A stretch of 64,000 nt of DNA, from NCBI RefSeq assembly GCF_900100435.1, contig NZ_FNEX01000010.1, positions 1 to 64,000 of the forward strand, read 5' to 3'. The translations under genes were made by a program, and so were the position numbers. Source of the stretch: Pedobacter sp. ok626. GTDB lineage: Bacteria; Bacteroidota; Bacteroidia; Sphingobacteriales; Sphingobacteriaceae. Shown piece by piece: positions 53,956 to 63,775 of the stretch (positions within the stretch are counted from its first letter, which is position 1; the number at the start of each line of letters is the position of its first letter). The notes under the pieces are model-generated. The model was not told where the DNA came from and did no database searches. It saw nothing but the letters and a program-made list of their open reading frames with translations.

Positions 53956-55197
53956 ATGAGCGAATCAACAACTAAAGCCAAATTTACCGACAAGAAATTT
54001 CTGGTTACCCTTGTCTTTGTCACCTCTCTTTTTATGTTCTGGGGTATTGCCATCACCATGGCCGACGTTCTGAACAAGCACTTTCAACATACCATGAATC
54101 TTTCCAAATCGCAATCGGCATTTGTACAGTTTGCTGTTTTCGGTGCTTATGCTGTAATGGGTATACCTGCGGGTTTATTTATGAAACGTTTCGGTTATAA
54201 AAAAGGGGTGCTATTAGGACTGTCACTTTTTGCTGTCGGGGCATTTCTTTTTGTACCAGCAGCGAATATCTCATCTTTTGCCTTTTTTGGTATTGCGCTT
54301 TTTATCGTCGGTTGTGGTCTTTCCACCCTGGAAACTGTCGCACACCCTTTTGTAGCCTCATTGGGCGATCAACGTACCAGTGATCAGCGTATTAATTTTG
54401 CGCAATCTTTTAATGCTGTCGGTGCAATGTTAGGTCCTGCAATTGGCAGTTACTTTTTATTGCGCAATAACGTAGAAGGGAGTACAGACCTAACCTCTGT
54501 AAAAGTATTGTATGCTGTAATTGGTGTGGTGATTTTGCTGGTAGCACTGTCATTCTCTTTTGTTAAAGTACCCTCAACAACGGATCCACATGCTGTTTTG
54601 GAAACAGATGCCGATGCGGTAAATATTGATGTGGCACCGGATAAAAAACTGTTTGACCATAAGCATTTTGTATGGGCTGTTGCTGCCCAGTTCTTTAACG
54701 TAGCGGCTCAGGCTGGAACATGGGCCTTTTTTATCAATTACGGTCATGAAAAAATGGGCTTTTCTGATGCGGAAGCTGGAAATTATATGGTTGCATTTAT
54801 GGGCATGATGCTCGCTGGTCGTTTTATCGGAACCTTTTTAATGCGTGTTATTGCTCCAAATAAATTGCTCGCTGCCTTCGCCTTTGGAAATATGCTAATG
54901 TGCATCATCGTAGCACAAAGTTTTGGGATAGTCTCGTTCATCGCCTTGCTGATGATCAATTTCTTTTTTAGCATTATGTTTCCAACTATATTTAGTTTAG
55001 GATTAAAAAACCTTGGCGCACGTACACAACAGGCAGCCTCATTTTTATCAATGGGCGTAGTAGGTGGTGCATTTTTTCCATTTATCATGGGTGCTATGGC
55101 CGACAGTTATGGCATTGCACATGCCTATTATGCACCAATCATATGTTATATCGTGATCTTTTTGTTTGGGTATAAATTTTATAAAGTAAAACACTAA
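53956..55197 (+). CDS. MFS sugar transporter of the fucose permease (FucP) type
   Basis: 413 residues, about 12 transmembrane helices. Hallmarks are FMFWGIAITMADVLNKHFQH in helix 1 and loop, GIPAGLFMKRFGYKKGVLLG (motif A), TLETVAHPFVASLGD and RINFAQSFNAVGAMLGPAIG, as in L-fucose:H+ symporters and related Bacteroidota sugar permeases. Located in the inner membrane, it would import the monosaccharide released by the periplasmic enzymes of PUL 3 (fucose, galactose, arabinose or other; not resolvable). The next gene begins directly after its stop codon with no gap. Confidence 0.9.
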   Translation: MSESTTKAKFTDKKFLVTLVFVTSLFMFWGIAITMADVLNKHFQHTMNLSKSQSAFVQFAVFGAYAVMGIPAGLFMKRFGYKKGVLLGLSLFAVGAFLFVPAANISSFAFFGIALFIVGCGLSTLETVAHPFVASLGDQRTSDQRINFAQSFNAVGAMLGPAIGSYFLLRNNVEGSTDLTSVKVLYAVIGVVILLVALSFSFVKVPSTTDPHAVLETDADAVNIDVAPDKKLFDHKHFVWAVAAQFFNVAAQAGTWAFFINYGHEKMGFSDAEAGNYMVAFMGMMLAGRFIGTFLMRVIAPNKLLAAFAFGNMLMCIIVAQSFGIVSFIALLMINFFFSIMFPTIFSLGLKNLGARTQQAASFLSMGVVGGAFFPFIMGAMADSYGIAHAYYAPIICYIVIFLFGYKFYKVKH

Positions 55198-57120
55198 ATG
55201 AGTGATAAGAAAAGTCCGATTTTGTTGATTTGCATATTCCTGCTTTTAGGTCTGCCGCAGGTGCCATTAGTGGTATCTGCACAAAAAATGCGATCCCCTA
55301 AATACGATTTTGCTTATCTCGATCGCAAAATACAAGGCTGGGTAGATAGCGGTTATTACAAAGGATCATCCATCATTGTTGTCAAGGATAATCAGCTCAT
55401 CCATCAAAAATTCTATGGTAATTACAGTGCCGGAACAGTAGCTTACATCGCTTCGGCAGGTAAATGGCTTGCGGCTGCAACTATTGCTGCTGTTGTGGAT
55501 GAAGGAAAACTTTCCTGGAATGATCCGGTAAATAAATGGTTACCCGAATTTAAGGATGTAAAAGGGCAGGCTACTTTGCGCCAATTGCTTTCACATACAG
55601 CGGGCTATCCGGATTATCAGCCGAAAGCAAATCGAACTGATGATTACCAGACTTTGTCTGAATCTGTTGTTGCATTGTTAAATCTGCCGGCAGATACACT
55701 ACCCGGTACTAAATTTAAATATGGTGGTTTGGCCATGCAGGTTGCTGGCCGTATGGCAGAACTGGCTACAGGGAAAGATTGGGAAATGATCTTTCAGCAT
55801 AAAATAGCCGGACCTTTACAAATGGAGGCTACTCATTTTACGCCTGTAGATGCTACACCTGGACATAGCCCTATGCTGGGAGGTGGGGCAAGAACGACTT
55901 TACAGGATTATGCTAATTTTTTAAATATGATCAGTAACAACGGTCTGTTTAAAGGAAAACAGATTTTATCCTTTAAAGCGATTCAGGAAATGCAGGCTGA
56001 TCAGGTCGGTAAGGCCTATGTTGCTCCGGCGGAATATGTGGCCAATGCAAGAGCAAGTGCAAGGAATGACATTTATGGTTTGGGTGAGTGGCGCGAAGAA
56101 GTGGATGGTCAGGGAAATGTAGAGTTGATCAGTAGCCCAAGCTGGGCAGGTGCTTATCCCTGGATTGATAAAAAGCATGGCGTTTATGGATTTTTTCTGG
56201 CTAGAGTTGACCAAATGAAAAATGGTTTTAACTCTTTTCTGGGTAGCCCCGTATTGCCTTATCTGGTCAGAGATGTGTTATTGCAGGCTGCGAATCCTGA
56301 ACTGAAACATGGATATATAAGCACTCCTGATCGGGCACGTTTGTATTATGAGGAATTAGGGAAAGGAGAACCATTGGTACTCATTCATGGACATTCTTTT
56401 GATCGCAGCGAATGGGATCCCCAGTTTTTTGAGCTGTCAAAAAAATATCGGGTAATCCGGTACGATCTTCGGGGTTACGGCTGGTCATCTATGCCTTCAG
56501 AAGAACAAAAAGCTTTGCATGCCGATGATCTTGCCGCTTTACTAGATGCGTTAAAAATTAATAAAGCACATATTGTCGGACTTTCACTGGGCGGATTTAT
56601 TGTTTCTGACTTCATCGCCCTTTATCAATCGCGAATTTTAACGGCCACGGCAGCCAGTGGCGATTTTTTTAAGGTAAAAGGACCATCTCAAGCCTGGACG
56701 AAGGAGGAATGGGATAAGCAAAGCGCTAAGATTAAAGCATGGCAGCTTAAGGGCGCAGATGCAATGAAGCGTGAATGGTTTAATGCGTTGACTAAACGAA
56801 ACGGTCAGGTTATCGAAAATTTGAGAAAGCCGATTTGGGCGATGATCTATAAATGGGATGCCTGGCAACCACAACATCATGAACCCAGATTCCTGCTGGG
56901 TGAAGACCTTTCTGCAAAATTGCAGGTGCTGAAAGTAACTGTTCCTGTAATGGTTTTAACCGGAGAGGCCGATGCCGGACATCAGAATAAATTGCTTGCA
57001 GCTATTCCCTCAGCAAAACAGGTTTTTATCACCAATGCCGGCCATGTCAGCAATTTGGAGAACCCCAAAGGGTTTAATGAAGCCTTGTTAAATTTTTTAA
57101 GTTGGTATAAAGAAGAATAA
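55198..57120 (+). CDS. Two-domain protein: serine beta-lactamase-like hydrolase fused to alpha/beta hydrolase
   Basis: 640 residues, signal peptide (ILLICIFLLLGLPQVPLVVSAQ). Residues ~35-365 are a beta-lactamase/penicillin-binding-protein-like (class C, esterase type) domain: SxxK as SAGKW (S86, K89), LSHTAGYPDY and the GGGARTTLQDYANFL segment. Residues ~375-640 are a complete alpha/beta hydrolase: GEPLVLIHGHSFDRSEWDPQ, RYDLRGYGWSSMPSE, nucleophile elbow GLSLGG (S463), acid in VLTGEADAG and His in ITNAGHVSNLENP. Both active sites look intact, suggesting two ester- or amide-cleaving steps in one periplasmic protein, perhaps removal of acetyl or feruloyl groups from the glycan. Start abuts the permease stop and the GH43 gene follows by 19 nt. 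Function is inference from context. Confidence 0.85.
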   Translation: MSDKKSPILLICIFLLLGLPQVPLVVSAQKMRSPKYDFAYLDRKIQGWVDSGYYKGSSIIVVKDNQLIHQKFYGNYSAGTVAYIASAGKWLAAATIAAVVDEGKLSWNDPVNKWLPEFKDVKGQATLRQLLSHTAGYPDYQPKANRTDDYQTLSESVVALLNLPADTLPGTKFKYGGLAMQVAGRMAELATGKDWEMIFQHKIAGPLQMEATHFTPVDATPGHSPMLGGGARTTLQDYANFLNMISNNGLFKGKQILSFKAIQEMQADQVGKAYVAPAEYVANARASARNDIYGLGEWREEVDGQGNVELISSPSWAGAYPWIDKKHGVYGFFLARVDQMKNGFNSFLGSPVLPYLVRDVLLQAANPELKHGYISTPDRARLYYEELGKGEPLVLIHGHSFDRSEWDPQFFELSKKYRVIRYDLRGYGWSSMPSEEQKALHADDLAALLDALKINKAHIVGLSLGGFIVSDFIALYQSRILTATAASGDFFKVKGPSQAWTKEEWDKQSAKIKAWQLKGADAMKREWFNALTKRNGQVIENLRKPIWAMIYKWDAWQPQHHEPRFLLGEDLSAKLQVLKVTVPVMVLTGEADAGHQNKLLAAIPSAKQVFITNAGHVSNLENPKGFNEALLNFLSWYKEE

Positions 57121-57139
57121 AATAAGTTACACCATAAAT

Positions 57140-58774
57140 ATGAAGAAGATCCTTAATCCCCTGTTTATTTATTTAATATTTTTTGGCACTGGACTGCCTG
57201 TCTTTTCACAAGACATCAGCAAAGTTTGGATTGCTGACCAGGGTAATGGCACGTATAAAAATCCCATACTTCATGCAGATTATTCAGATCCAGATGCCAT
57301 CAGGGTAGGTGATGATTATTACATGACCGCTTCCAGCTTTAATTGTATTCCAGGTCTGCCTATCTTGCATTCCAAAGATCTTGTAAATTGGAAGCTAATC
57401 AATTATGCCTTAAAAAAGCAGGAACCTGAAACTTTGTACAATACTCCCCAGCACGGTAAAGGCGTATGGGCACCGAGTATTATTTTTCATCAGGGAGAAT
57501 ATCGGATTTATTATCCTGATCCGGATTTTGGGATTTTTATGGTGAAAGCCAAAAATCCAGCCGGAGATTGGAGTAAACCACAACTAGTAATGGCTGGAAA
57601 GGGATTGATTGATCCAAGTGCTTTTTGGGATGATGACGGTAAAGCTTATCTGGCGCTTGCCTGGGCAGGCAGTCGGGCCGGAGTAAACAGCTTATTGACC
57701 ATCTACCCTATGAATAATGCAGGTACGCAGGTGACGGGAAAAGGCAAGCATGTGTTTGATGGGCATGACCATCACCATACCGTAGAAGGGCCTAAATTTT
57801 ACAAACGCAATGGGTACTATTATTTGTTTGCCCCGGCTGGTGGTGTGGCTACAGGCTGGCAGCTCGTATTGAGATCCAAAAATATTTATGGCCCATATGA
57901 GGAAAAGGTCGTGATGGACCAAGGAAAAACTGGAATTAATGGGCCGCATCAGGGAACATTAGTAGGCACACAGAAAGGAGAATATTGGTTTCTGCATTTC
58001 CAGGACAAGTTTGCTTACGGTCGTATTTTGCATCTTCAACCGGTAAAATGGGTAAACAATTGGCCGGTTATTGGAGCTGATCCCGATGGAGACGGTAAAG
58101 GAGAACCTGTGCCTTTCTTTAAGAAGCCGGATGTCGGCCGCGTATACCCCATGGCTACCCCAGCGGAAAATGATGAATTTAATCATGATGAACCTGGCCT
58201 GCAGTGGCAATGGCATGCCAATGAACAAATTCAATGGACTGCACAGATCCGGAATTCGGGCTATCTGCGTCTGTTTGCGTACCCAACGCCAAAAAATGCA
58301 ACGAACTTATGGCCGGTACCTAACTTGTTGCTGCAAAAGTTACCTGCTCCGGATTTTACGGCGACTACTAAAGTTAAGTTTAGTACGGAATGGGATGTTT
58401 GGCAAAGTAAAAAAGCCGGTTTATTAGTAATGGGGAATGATTATGCTTACCTCTCTATATCAAAAGATGAAAAAGGGTATAGAGTAAGTCAGGTACTTTG
58501 CAAAGATGCTTTAAACGGCTCTTCCGAAAGCTTGATCGAAGAAAAAGCAATAGCTGGGGCTGAAATATATTTAAGCGTTCAGTTATCGGCTCCTGATGCC
58601 GTATGTAAATTTAGCTATAGTGAAGATGGAGTTAATTTCACACCTATAGGCATTGCTTTTAAGGCACAGCCAGATAAATGGATTGGTGCTAAGGTCGGAT
58701 TGTTTTGCATCAGCAAACCAGATGTTCGTACCGGGGGGTATGCAGATTTTGATTGGTTCAGGATAGATAAATAA
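57140..58774 (+). CDS. GH43 glycoside hydrolase with C-terminal beta-sandwich
   Basis: 544 residues; signal peptide (LFIYLIFFGTGLPVFSQ). Five-bladed propeller with the GH43 triad: base D50 (HADYSDPDAIRVG), pKa-setting D158 (GLIDPSAFWDDDGKAYL) and acid E216 (TVEGPKFYKRNGYYYLF). From ~335 a concanavalin-like C-terminal domain follows (DEFNHDEPGLQWQWHANEQI, VKFSTEWDVWQSKKAGLLVM, YADFDWFRI), as in beta-xylosidase/arabinofuranosidase members of the subfamily-12-like group. Hydrolyses alpha-L-arabinofuranosyl, beta-xylosyl or beta-galactosyl ends; which one is not resolved. Inside the PUL 3 operon, 11 nt before the next gene. Confidence 0.92.
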   Translation: MKKILNPLFIYLIFFGTGLPVFSQDISKVWIADQGNGTYKNPILHADYSDPDAIRVGDDYYMTASSFNCIPGLPILHSKDLVNWKLINYALKKQEPETLYNTPQHGKGVWAPSIIFHQGEYRIYYPDPDFGIFMVKAKNPAGDWSKPQLVMAGKGLIDPSAFWDDDGKAYLALAWAGSRAGVNSLLTIYPMNNAGTQVTGKGKHVFDGHDHHHTVEGPKFYKRNGYYYLFAPAGGVATGWQLVLRSKNIYGPYEEKVVMDQGKTGINGPHQGTLVGTQKGEYWFLHFQDKFAYGRILHLQPVKWVNNWPVIGADPDGDGKGEPVPFFKKPDVGRVYPMATPAENDEFNHDEPGLQWQWHANEQIQWTAQIRNSGYLRLFAYPTPKNATNLWPVPNLLLQKLPAPDFTATTKVKFSTEWDVWQSKKAGLLVMGNDYAYLSISKDEKGYRVSQVLCKDALNGSSESLIEEKAIAGAEIYLSVQLSAPDAVCKFSYSEDGVNFTPIGIAFKAQPDKWIGAKVGLFCISKPDVRTGGYADFDWFRIDK

Positions 58775-58785
58775 GATTGGATAGA

Positions 58786-60423
58786 ATGATGAAAATATTT
58801 AAGGAAATAGCGACCTGTTTTGTTTTGCTTCTGTTTGTGAGTGATTCAATTTTTGCGCAGATTAAGGCAGATGCCGTCTGGCAATGGTCAACTACAGTAA
58901 ATGCACTTACTTCTAAGGAGACCAATGATCATCCTACAGCTTTTTTATGGATTCCACCCAATTGTAAACAGGTTAAGGGAGTTGTAATTGGTCAGCACAA
59001 TATGCTGGAAGAGGGGATTTTGGAGCACCCTGCTTTTCGTGAGAATTTAGCAAAGCTTGGTTTTGCAGAAATATGGGTGACACCGGCTTTGGATATGGTA
59101 TATGATTTTAATGCTACAACCAGCCTGACTGCTTTTAATGAAATGATAAATAGTTTTGCTGACATTTCAGGCTATTCTGAACTACAGTTTGCGCCAATCA
59201 TTCCTATCGGACATTCGGCAGCAGCAAGTTACCCATGGAATTTTGCAGCGTCGAATCCTTCACGCACATTGGCGATAATTTCTGTACATGGGGATGCACC
59301 CCTTACAAATATGACCGGAAGTGGTAGGCCAAATCCAGATTGGGGAAACAGGAATATCGATGGTATACCCGGACTTTTTGTAATGGGTGAATATGAATGG
59401 CTGGAGGGACGTATTGCACCTGCTATAGCCTATCGTAAGGCGCATCCAAAAGCGCCAATCGCCTATTTATGTGACGCCGGCTTTGGTCATTTTGATTATT
59501 CAGATGAACTGGTTGGGTTTTTAAATATGTTTATCGCTAAGTCGGCAAAAGCGAGACTTCCAGTCTCATTTGCAATGAATAGCCCAGTAGCTTTGAAAGC
59601 CGTAGATCCGGAAAAAGGCTGGCTCGTTGATCGATGGCGGGACAATAAACCTTCAGTGGCTTTGCCAGCTACTTTTGCAAATTACCAGGGCAATAAGGAA
59701 GACGCTGGCTGGGCATTTGATCGGGAAATGGCTTTGGCTACTGAAAGTTATTATGCCAGGGCAAAAGGGAAAATGCCCCAATATATTGGCTATGTGCAAG
59801 CTGGAAAACTATTGTCGCCATCAGGATTTTCTGGCTTCAATCCTAAGTTTATACCCCTCGCAGATGGACTGACATTTCATCTCCATACCAAATATCTGGA
59901 TGCTGTGGTTGGCAAGCCTGCTGCAAAAGGACATTCAACTGCTAAGATTAATATTACGAGAATCTGTGGCCCCGTAGTTAAGGTAGATGATTCCACTTTT
60001 AAAATCTCCTTCAACAGACTTGGCTTTAATAATACAAAACGTTCAGGGGATGTATGGTTCATGGCCAGAAGTGATGGCGATGCGATTTATAAGTCGGCTG
60101 TTCAGCAAGCCAATATGAAAATACCGATAGTCAATAAGGAAGGAAAGGCACAACAGATCAATTTTCCACCAATTGAATTAACCAGGGAACAAAAAGAAAT
60201 TAAGCTGAAGGCAAGTTCAGATTCAGGGGAACCTGTTCAATATTACATCAAAGCAGGGCCTGCAGAAATCAAAAACGATAAGTTATATCTGACCAGGATT
60301 CCGCCAAGCGCTAAATACCCTTTAAAAGTAACGGTGGTAGCCTGGCAATATGGAAGAAGTTTTTCACCACAGCTTCAGTCTGCATCACCTGTTGAACAAG
60401 TCTTTTATATTACAAGGAGGTAA
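58786..60423 (+). CDS. Secreted alpha/beta-hydrolase-like protein, esterase candidate
   Basis: 545 residues from ATG 58786 (a TTG at 58777 is an alternative); signal peptide MMKIFKEIATCFVLLLFVSDSIFAQ. The N-terminal half has an alpha/beta-hydrolase elbow PIIPIGHSAAASYPWNFAAS with S144, a preceding strand VKGVVIGQHNMLEEGI, and a possible His in AGFGHFDYSDE. The C-terminal ~270 residues are beta-rich (VSFAMNSPVALKAVDPEKGW, VPVQYYIKAGPAEI-like strands) with no family that I recognise. The order of elbow, acid and His fits a carbohydrate esterase. It ends the enzyme run of PUL 3, followed 129 nt later by susC. Assignment as esterase is inference. Confidence 0.6.
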   Translation: MMKIFKEIATCFVLLLFVSDSIFAQIKADAVWQWSTTVNALTSKETNDHPTAFLWIPPNCKQVKGVVIGQHNMLEEGILEHPAFRENLAKLGFAEIWVTPALDMVYDFNATTSLTAFNEMINSFADISGYSELQFAPIIPIGHSAAASYPWNFAASNPSRTLAIISVHGDAPLTNMTGSGRPNPDWGNRNIDGIPGLFVMGEYEWLEGRIAPAIAYRKAHPKAPIAYLCDAGFGHFDYSDELVGFLNMFIAKSAKARLPVSFAMNSPVALKAVDPEKGWLVDRWRDNKPSVALPATFANYQGNKEDAGWAFDREMALATESYYARAKGKMPQYIGYVQAGKLLSPSGFSGFNPKFIPLADGLTFHLHTKYLDAVVGKPAAKGHSTAKINITRICGPVVKVDDSTFKISFNRLGFNNTKRSGDVWFMARSDGDAIYKSAVQQANMKIPIVNKEGKAQQINFPPIELTREQKEIKLKASSDSGEPVQYYIKAGPAEIKNDKLYLTRIPPSAKYPLKVTVVAWQYGRSFSPQLQSASPVEQVFYITRR

Positions 60424-60495
60424 TTTTCAAGTTTTAATAAAAAAAAAATCAACGTCATGAGTATAGGGATGACATTTAGTTGTCCTTAACATATA

Positions 60496-60524
60496 GTGTC
60501 AGTGGTTTGAGAGACTGCTGACAC
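60496..60524 (+). promoter_or_regulatory. Dyad in the susC leader (PUL 3)
   Basis: GTGTCAG (60496-60502) and CTGACAC (60518-60524) form a perfect 7-bp inverted repeat with a 15-nt centre, 28 nt before the susC start. It could be an operator or a leader stem; no promoter box could be assigned with confidence. Confidence 0.35.
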
Positions 60525-60552
60525 CAGATAAATTAAAATTAACCAAATATAC

Positions 60553-63500
60553 ATGGAAAAGAGTTTTACGAATTTATGTACGAAGAAATTTCGTACTTCT
60601 GAAAGCTTAAGGAAGATAAAATATTGTACTTCCTCTGGTTTTCTGCTGCTTTTACTACAGTTTTTTTCGCTTGCGGTCTCTGCCCAGGAAAAAAGACTTT
60701 CGGGAACGGTTATCGATGCTGAAGGTGGGGGGCTACCTGGTGTAAGCGTTCAGGTTAAAAATACAAAATCCGGTACAGTAACCTCGGCTGAAGGAAAGTT
60801 CAGTATTAGTGTTCCTTCAGGCACTAACAATCCGGTATTGGTGTTCTCCTTCATCGGCTATACTAAAAAAGAAATTGAAGTTGGCAGTCAAACCACCTTT
60901 AATATTACCTTGCAGGCATCAGACAATGACCTGACTGAGGTTGTTGTAGTTGGGTATGGTACACAGAAAAAGGAAACTTTAACAGGTTCTGTTGCAGTAG
61001 TCAACGCAAAAGCATTTGAAAATAAAGGGGCATTGGCGAGTCCCTTGCAAGCCTTGCAGGGCCAGGTTCCCGGGGCTATAATTACTCGGGGCTCCGGAGC
61101 ACCAGGTGATGAATCATGGGGCATAAAACTGAGGAGTGCTGTATCTGTTAAGTCTGTTGAGCCTTTAGTAATTATCGACGGTATCGCTTATGATAGCTTC
61201 CGGGAATTAAGACTGATTAATCCATCTGATATTGAAAGTATTTCTTTTTTAAAGGATGCTGCTGCTGCAATCTATGGATCTAGAGCTGCAGGTGGGGTGA
61301 TGTTGGTAACCACAAAAAAAGGAAAATCCGGAAAAGCAGCGGTGGAATTCAGTTCCCTATATAGTTACAAGAAGCCAGGATTGCAGCCCCGTTTAATGAG
61401 CATGGATGAGTGGGCTAATGGTGTAATAACGGCCAGGACGAACGATGGTTTGGGTGAAAATGATGTATGGATCCGTTATGCAAATCTTGCGCTTCAAAAT
61501 AAGGGCGGGTACATTGATGCTAGAGATCCAGCCGCCGCACCGATACCATCTGCCTTTACAGATGTAAAAGATTTCGTGTTCTTAGACAATAACTGGACTG
61601 ATATCATGTGGGGAGGGGCAGCCTCAACTCAAAATGATTTAAGTATCTCGGGAAGGACAGAGAAAGCTGGTTATCGTTTGTCAGCCGGCTACTTATATGA
61701 CGATGGTATTTTACGTTGGGGCAACAACACCAACAAGCGATATAATTTTCGTTTGAACAATGATTTTAAAGTATCGGACCGTTTTACCATTGAGTCCGTA
61801 ATTAGTTACAGCAACCAAAATCAAGTCAGCCCTACAATGATAGGCAATAGTTTGGGACAAGGATATCCACAGCCCGGTTTCCCATCGGCTACCTTAAATG
61901 GTAAACCTTATGCATGGGGTGGACAATACACGCCGAACTGGTTTGCTGAGCTAGGAGGCGATAATCAACTTAAGGTAAAGTCAACCAATATCAGTGAGAA
62001 TTTTAAATTTAAGGTAACTAAGGAGTTGGAATGGGTAACCACATTAGGGATGAATATCAGTACTGCAATACGTGATGTTCAGCAGAATCCAATCGACTGG
62101 TATAACTATGAGGGTGATCTGCTTATACAGAGTAATCCGAACCAGGCCAGTAGCTATTATGAAAAGTCCACTGCGACCACGGATTTCTATTCTGCTTCCA
62201 CTTACCTAAATTATATGAAGAGCTTTAAAGGGGAGCATAACGTTTCCGCTACGTTAGGAGGCCAGTATGAGTTTAATGATTTTGATAGTTACAAAACAAA
62301 AACACTAGACATCAATAGCTCCTTGTCTACTATTAATGGTGCCGGTGTAGTAACTTCTAGTGGTACCCGTAATCAGTATGCAATAGGTTCTTACTTTTCA
62401 AGATTAAACTACAATTATAAAAGCAAATATCTGTTTGAGCTGAATGGGCGTTATGATGGTTCATCTAAATTTGCAAGACAAAATAGATGGAATCTCTTTT
62501 ATGGTTTCTCCGGCGGATGGAGGCTTGGGGAAGAGCGCTTTGTAAAGGACCTTAATATTTTTGATGAATTAAAATTAAGGATCTCTTATGGTATTGTTGG
62601 TAATCAAACTGGTATAGATTTGTATGATGGTGTACAGTTATATAATCAGTCTTCTGGTACTGGTGCTTACCTTGGTAGTGGAAAAGTAACCTATGTAGCG
62701 ACTAATGGAAAACTGGTTTCCTACGACCGTACCTGGGAACGTATTCATAATTATAATTTAGCCCTCGATTTTACGCTATTAAAAAATAGGCTTTCTGGTA
62801 CCCTTGAATACTTCCTTAAGAAGAATAATAACATGTTCCTGGCAGCACAGTATTCTGCGGTGTTAGGTGCGACTGCACCTGAGGCCAATATTGGAAAATT
62901 TAGGGGAAATGGTTATGAGGCTACTTTGAACTGGAGTGATAGAAAGGGTGAATTTTCTTATAACATCGGTGGCGTATTCACATTCGCTGAAAATAAAATA
63001 GTTGATTTTGGAGGTGTTAATGTACTTTCTTCTGGGGGTAGAATTGCCGCATTGCAAGGATTTCCACTAAATTCCATTGTGGGATTGGAGTATGATGGCA
63101 AAATACAAAATGAAGACCAGCGTGCCGCTTATTTTGATAAGTATTTAGTAGGCAATACTATTGGGCTTACAAATGCTATCCGGGTTGGGGATAATATGTA
63201 TAAGGACTCAAATGGTGATGGCAAGTTAACTTATGATGACCTGGTTTATCTGGGTACGGATGATCCAAAAATTTCTTATTCTTTTAATTTTGGGGCCTCA
63301 TACAAAGGGTTTGATTGCTCAGTCATTTTTCAAGGTGCTACGGCGCGGACAATATTCAGGGATGATGTAAACTGGAGACAGCCCTTCAGATCCGTATATT
63401 TAAATACCACCAATCAATCGGTTAATAACAATTGGACTCCCGAAAATACCACGGCGTTTTTTCCAAAATATTCAACCAATGGCGTGATCAATGCCTATAA

Positions 63501-63765
63501 CTACCAGGCTTCTTCCTGGTCTGTGGAAAATGGAGCTTACTTGCGTTTAAAGAACATTGTACTTGGCTATACCTTGCCAGAATCTGTAATTAAGAAAACA
63601 AAAGCATTTTCTAAACTGAGGGTGTATGTAGCCGGACAGGATTTATGGGAGACGACTAAAATTAATGATGGCTGGGATCCAGAAGCTACCAGGACGGTAA
63701 GTTCCGGCATACAGCGCTATCCTTTCAGTCGCTCGGTAACGGTGGGTCTTAATGCAGCATTTTAA
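60553..63765 (+). CDS. SusC/RagA-type TonB-dependent transporter (PUL 3)
   Basis: 1070 residues. ATG 60553 gives a ~40-residue lead with a signal segment (GFLLLLLQFFSLAVSAQ). Then a carboxypeptidase-regulatory-like module (RLSGTVIDAEGGGLPGVSVQ), TonB-box region (LTEVVVVGYGTQKKETLTGS), plug with FLKDAAAAIYGSRAAGGVML, and barrel ending in RSVTVGLNAAF. No STN domain, so a FecR-type relay is not expected. With the SusD that follows after 10 nt it imports PUL 3 oligosaccharides. It lies downstream of the enzymes rather than at the head of the operon, and may have its own promoter in the 129-nt gap. Confidence 0.95.
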   Translation: MEKSFTNLCTKKFRTSESLRKIKYCTSSGFLLLLLQFFSLAVSAQEKRLSGTVIDAEGGGLPGVSVQVKNTKSGTVTSAEGKFSISVPSGTNNPVLVFSFIGYTKKEIEVGSQTTFNITLQASDNDLTEVVVVGYGTQKKETLTGSVAVVNAKAFENKGALASPLQALQGQVPGAIITRGSGAPGDESWGIKLRSAVSVKSVEPLVIIDGIAYDSFRELRLINPSDIESISFLKDAAAAIYGSRAAGGVMLVTTKKGKSGKAAVEFSSLYSYKKPGLQPRLMSMDEWANGVITARTNDGLGENDVWIRYANLALQNKGGYIDARDPAAAPIPSAFTDVKDFVFLDNNWTDIMWGGAASTQNDLSISGRTEKAGYRLSAGYLYDDGILRWGNNTNKRYNFRLNNDFKVSDRFTIESVISYSNQNQVSPTMIGNSLGQGYPQPGFPSATLNGKPYAWGGQYTPNWFAELGGDNQLKVKSTNISENFKFKVTKELEWVTTLGMNISTAIRDVQQNPIDWYNYEGDLLIQSNPNQASSYYEKSTATTDFYSASTYLNYMKSFKGEHNVSATLGGQYEFNDFDSYKTKTLDINSSLSTINGAGVVTSSGTRNQYAIGSYFSRLNYNYKSKYLFELNGRYDGSSKFARQNRWNLFYGFSGGWRLGEERFVKDLNIFDELKLRISYGIVGNQTGIDLYDGVQLYNQSSGTGAYLGSGKVTYVATNGKLVSYDRTWERIHNYNLALDFTLLKNRLSGTLEYFLKKNNNMFLAAQYSAVLGATAPEANIGKFRGNGYEATLNWSDRKGEFSYNIGGVFTFAENKIVDFGGVNVLSSGGRIAALQGFPLNSIVGLEYDGKIQNEDQRAAYFDKYLVGNTIGLTNAIRVGDNMYKDSNGDGKLTYDDLVYLGTDDPKISYSFNFGASYKGFDCSVIFQGATARTIFRDDVNWRQPFRSVYLNTTNQSVNNNWTPENTTAFFPKYSTNGVINAYNYQASSWSVENGAYLRLKNIVLGYTLPESVIKKTKAFSKLRVYVAGQDLWETTKINDGWDPEATRTVSSGIQRYPFSRSVTVGLNAAF

Positions 63766-63775
63766 TTTAATCATC

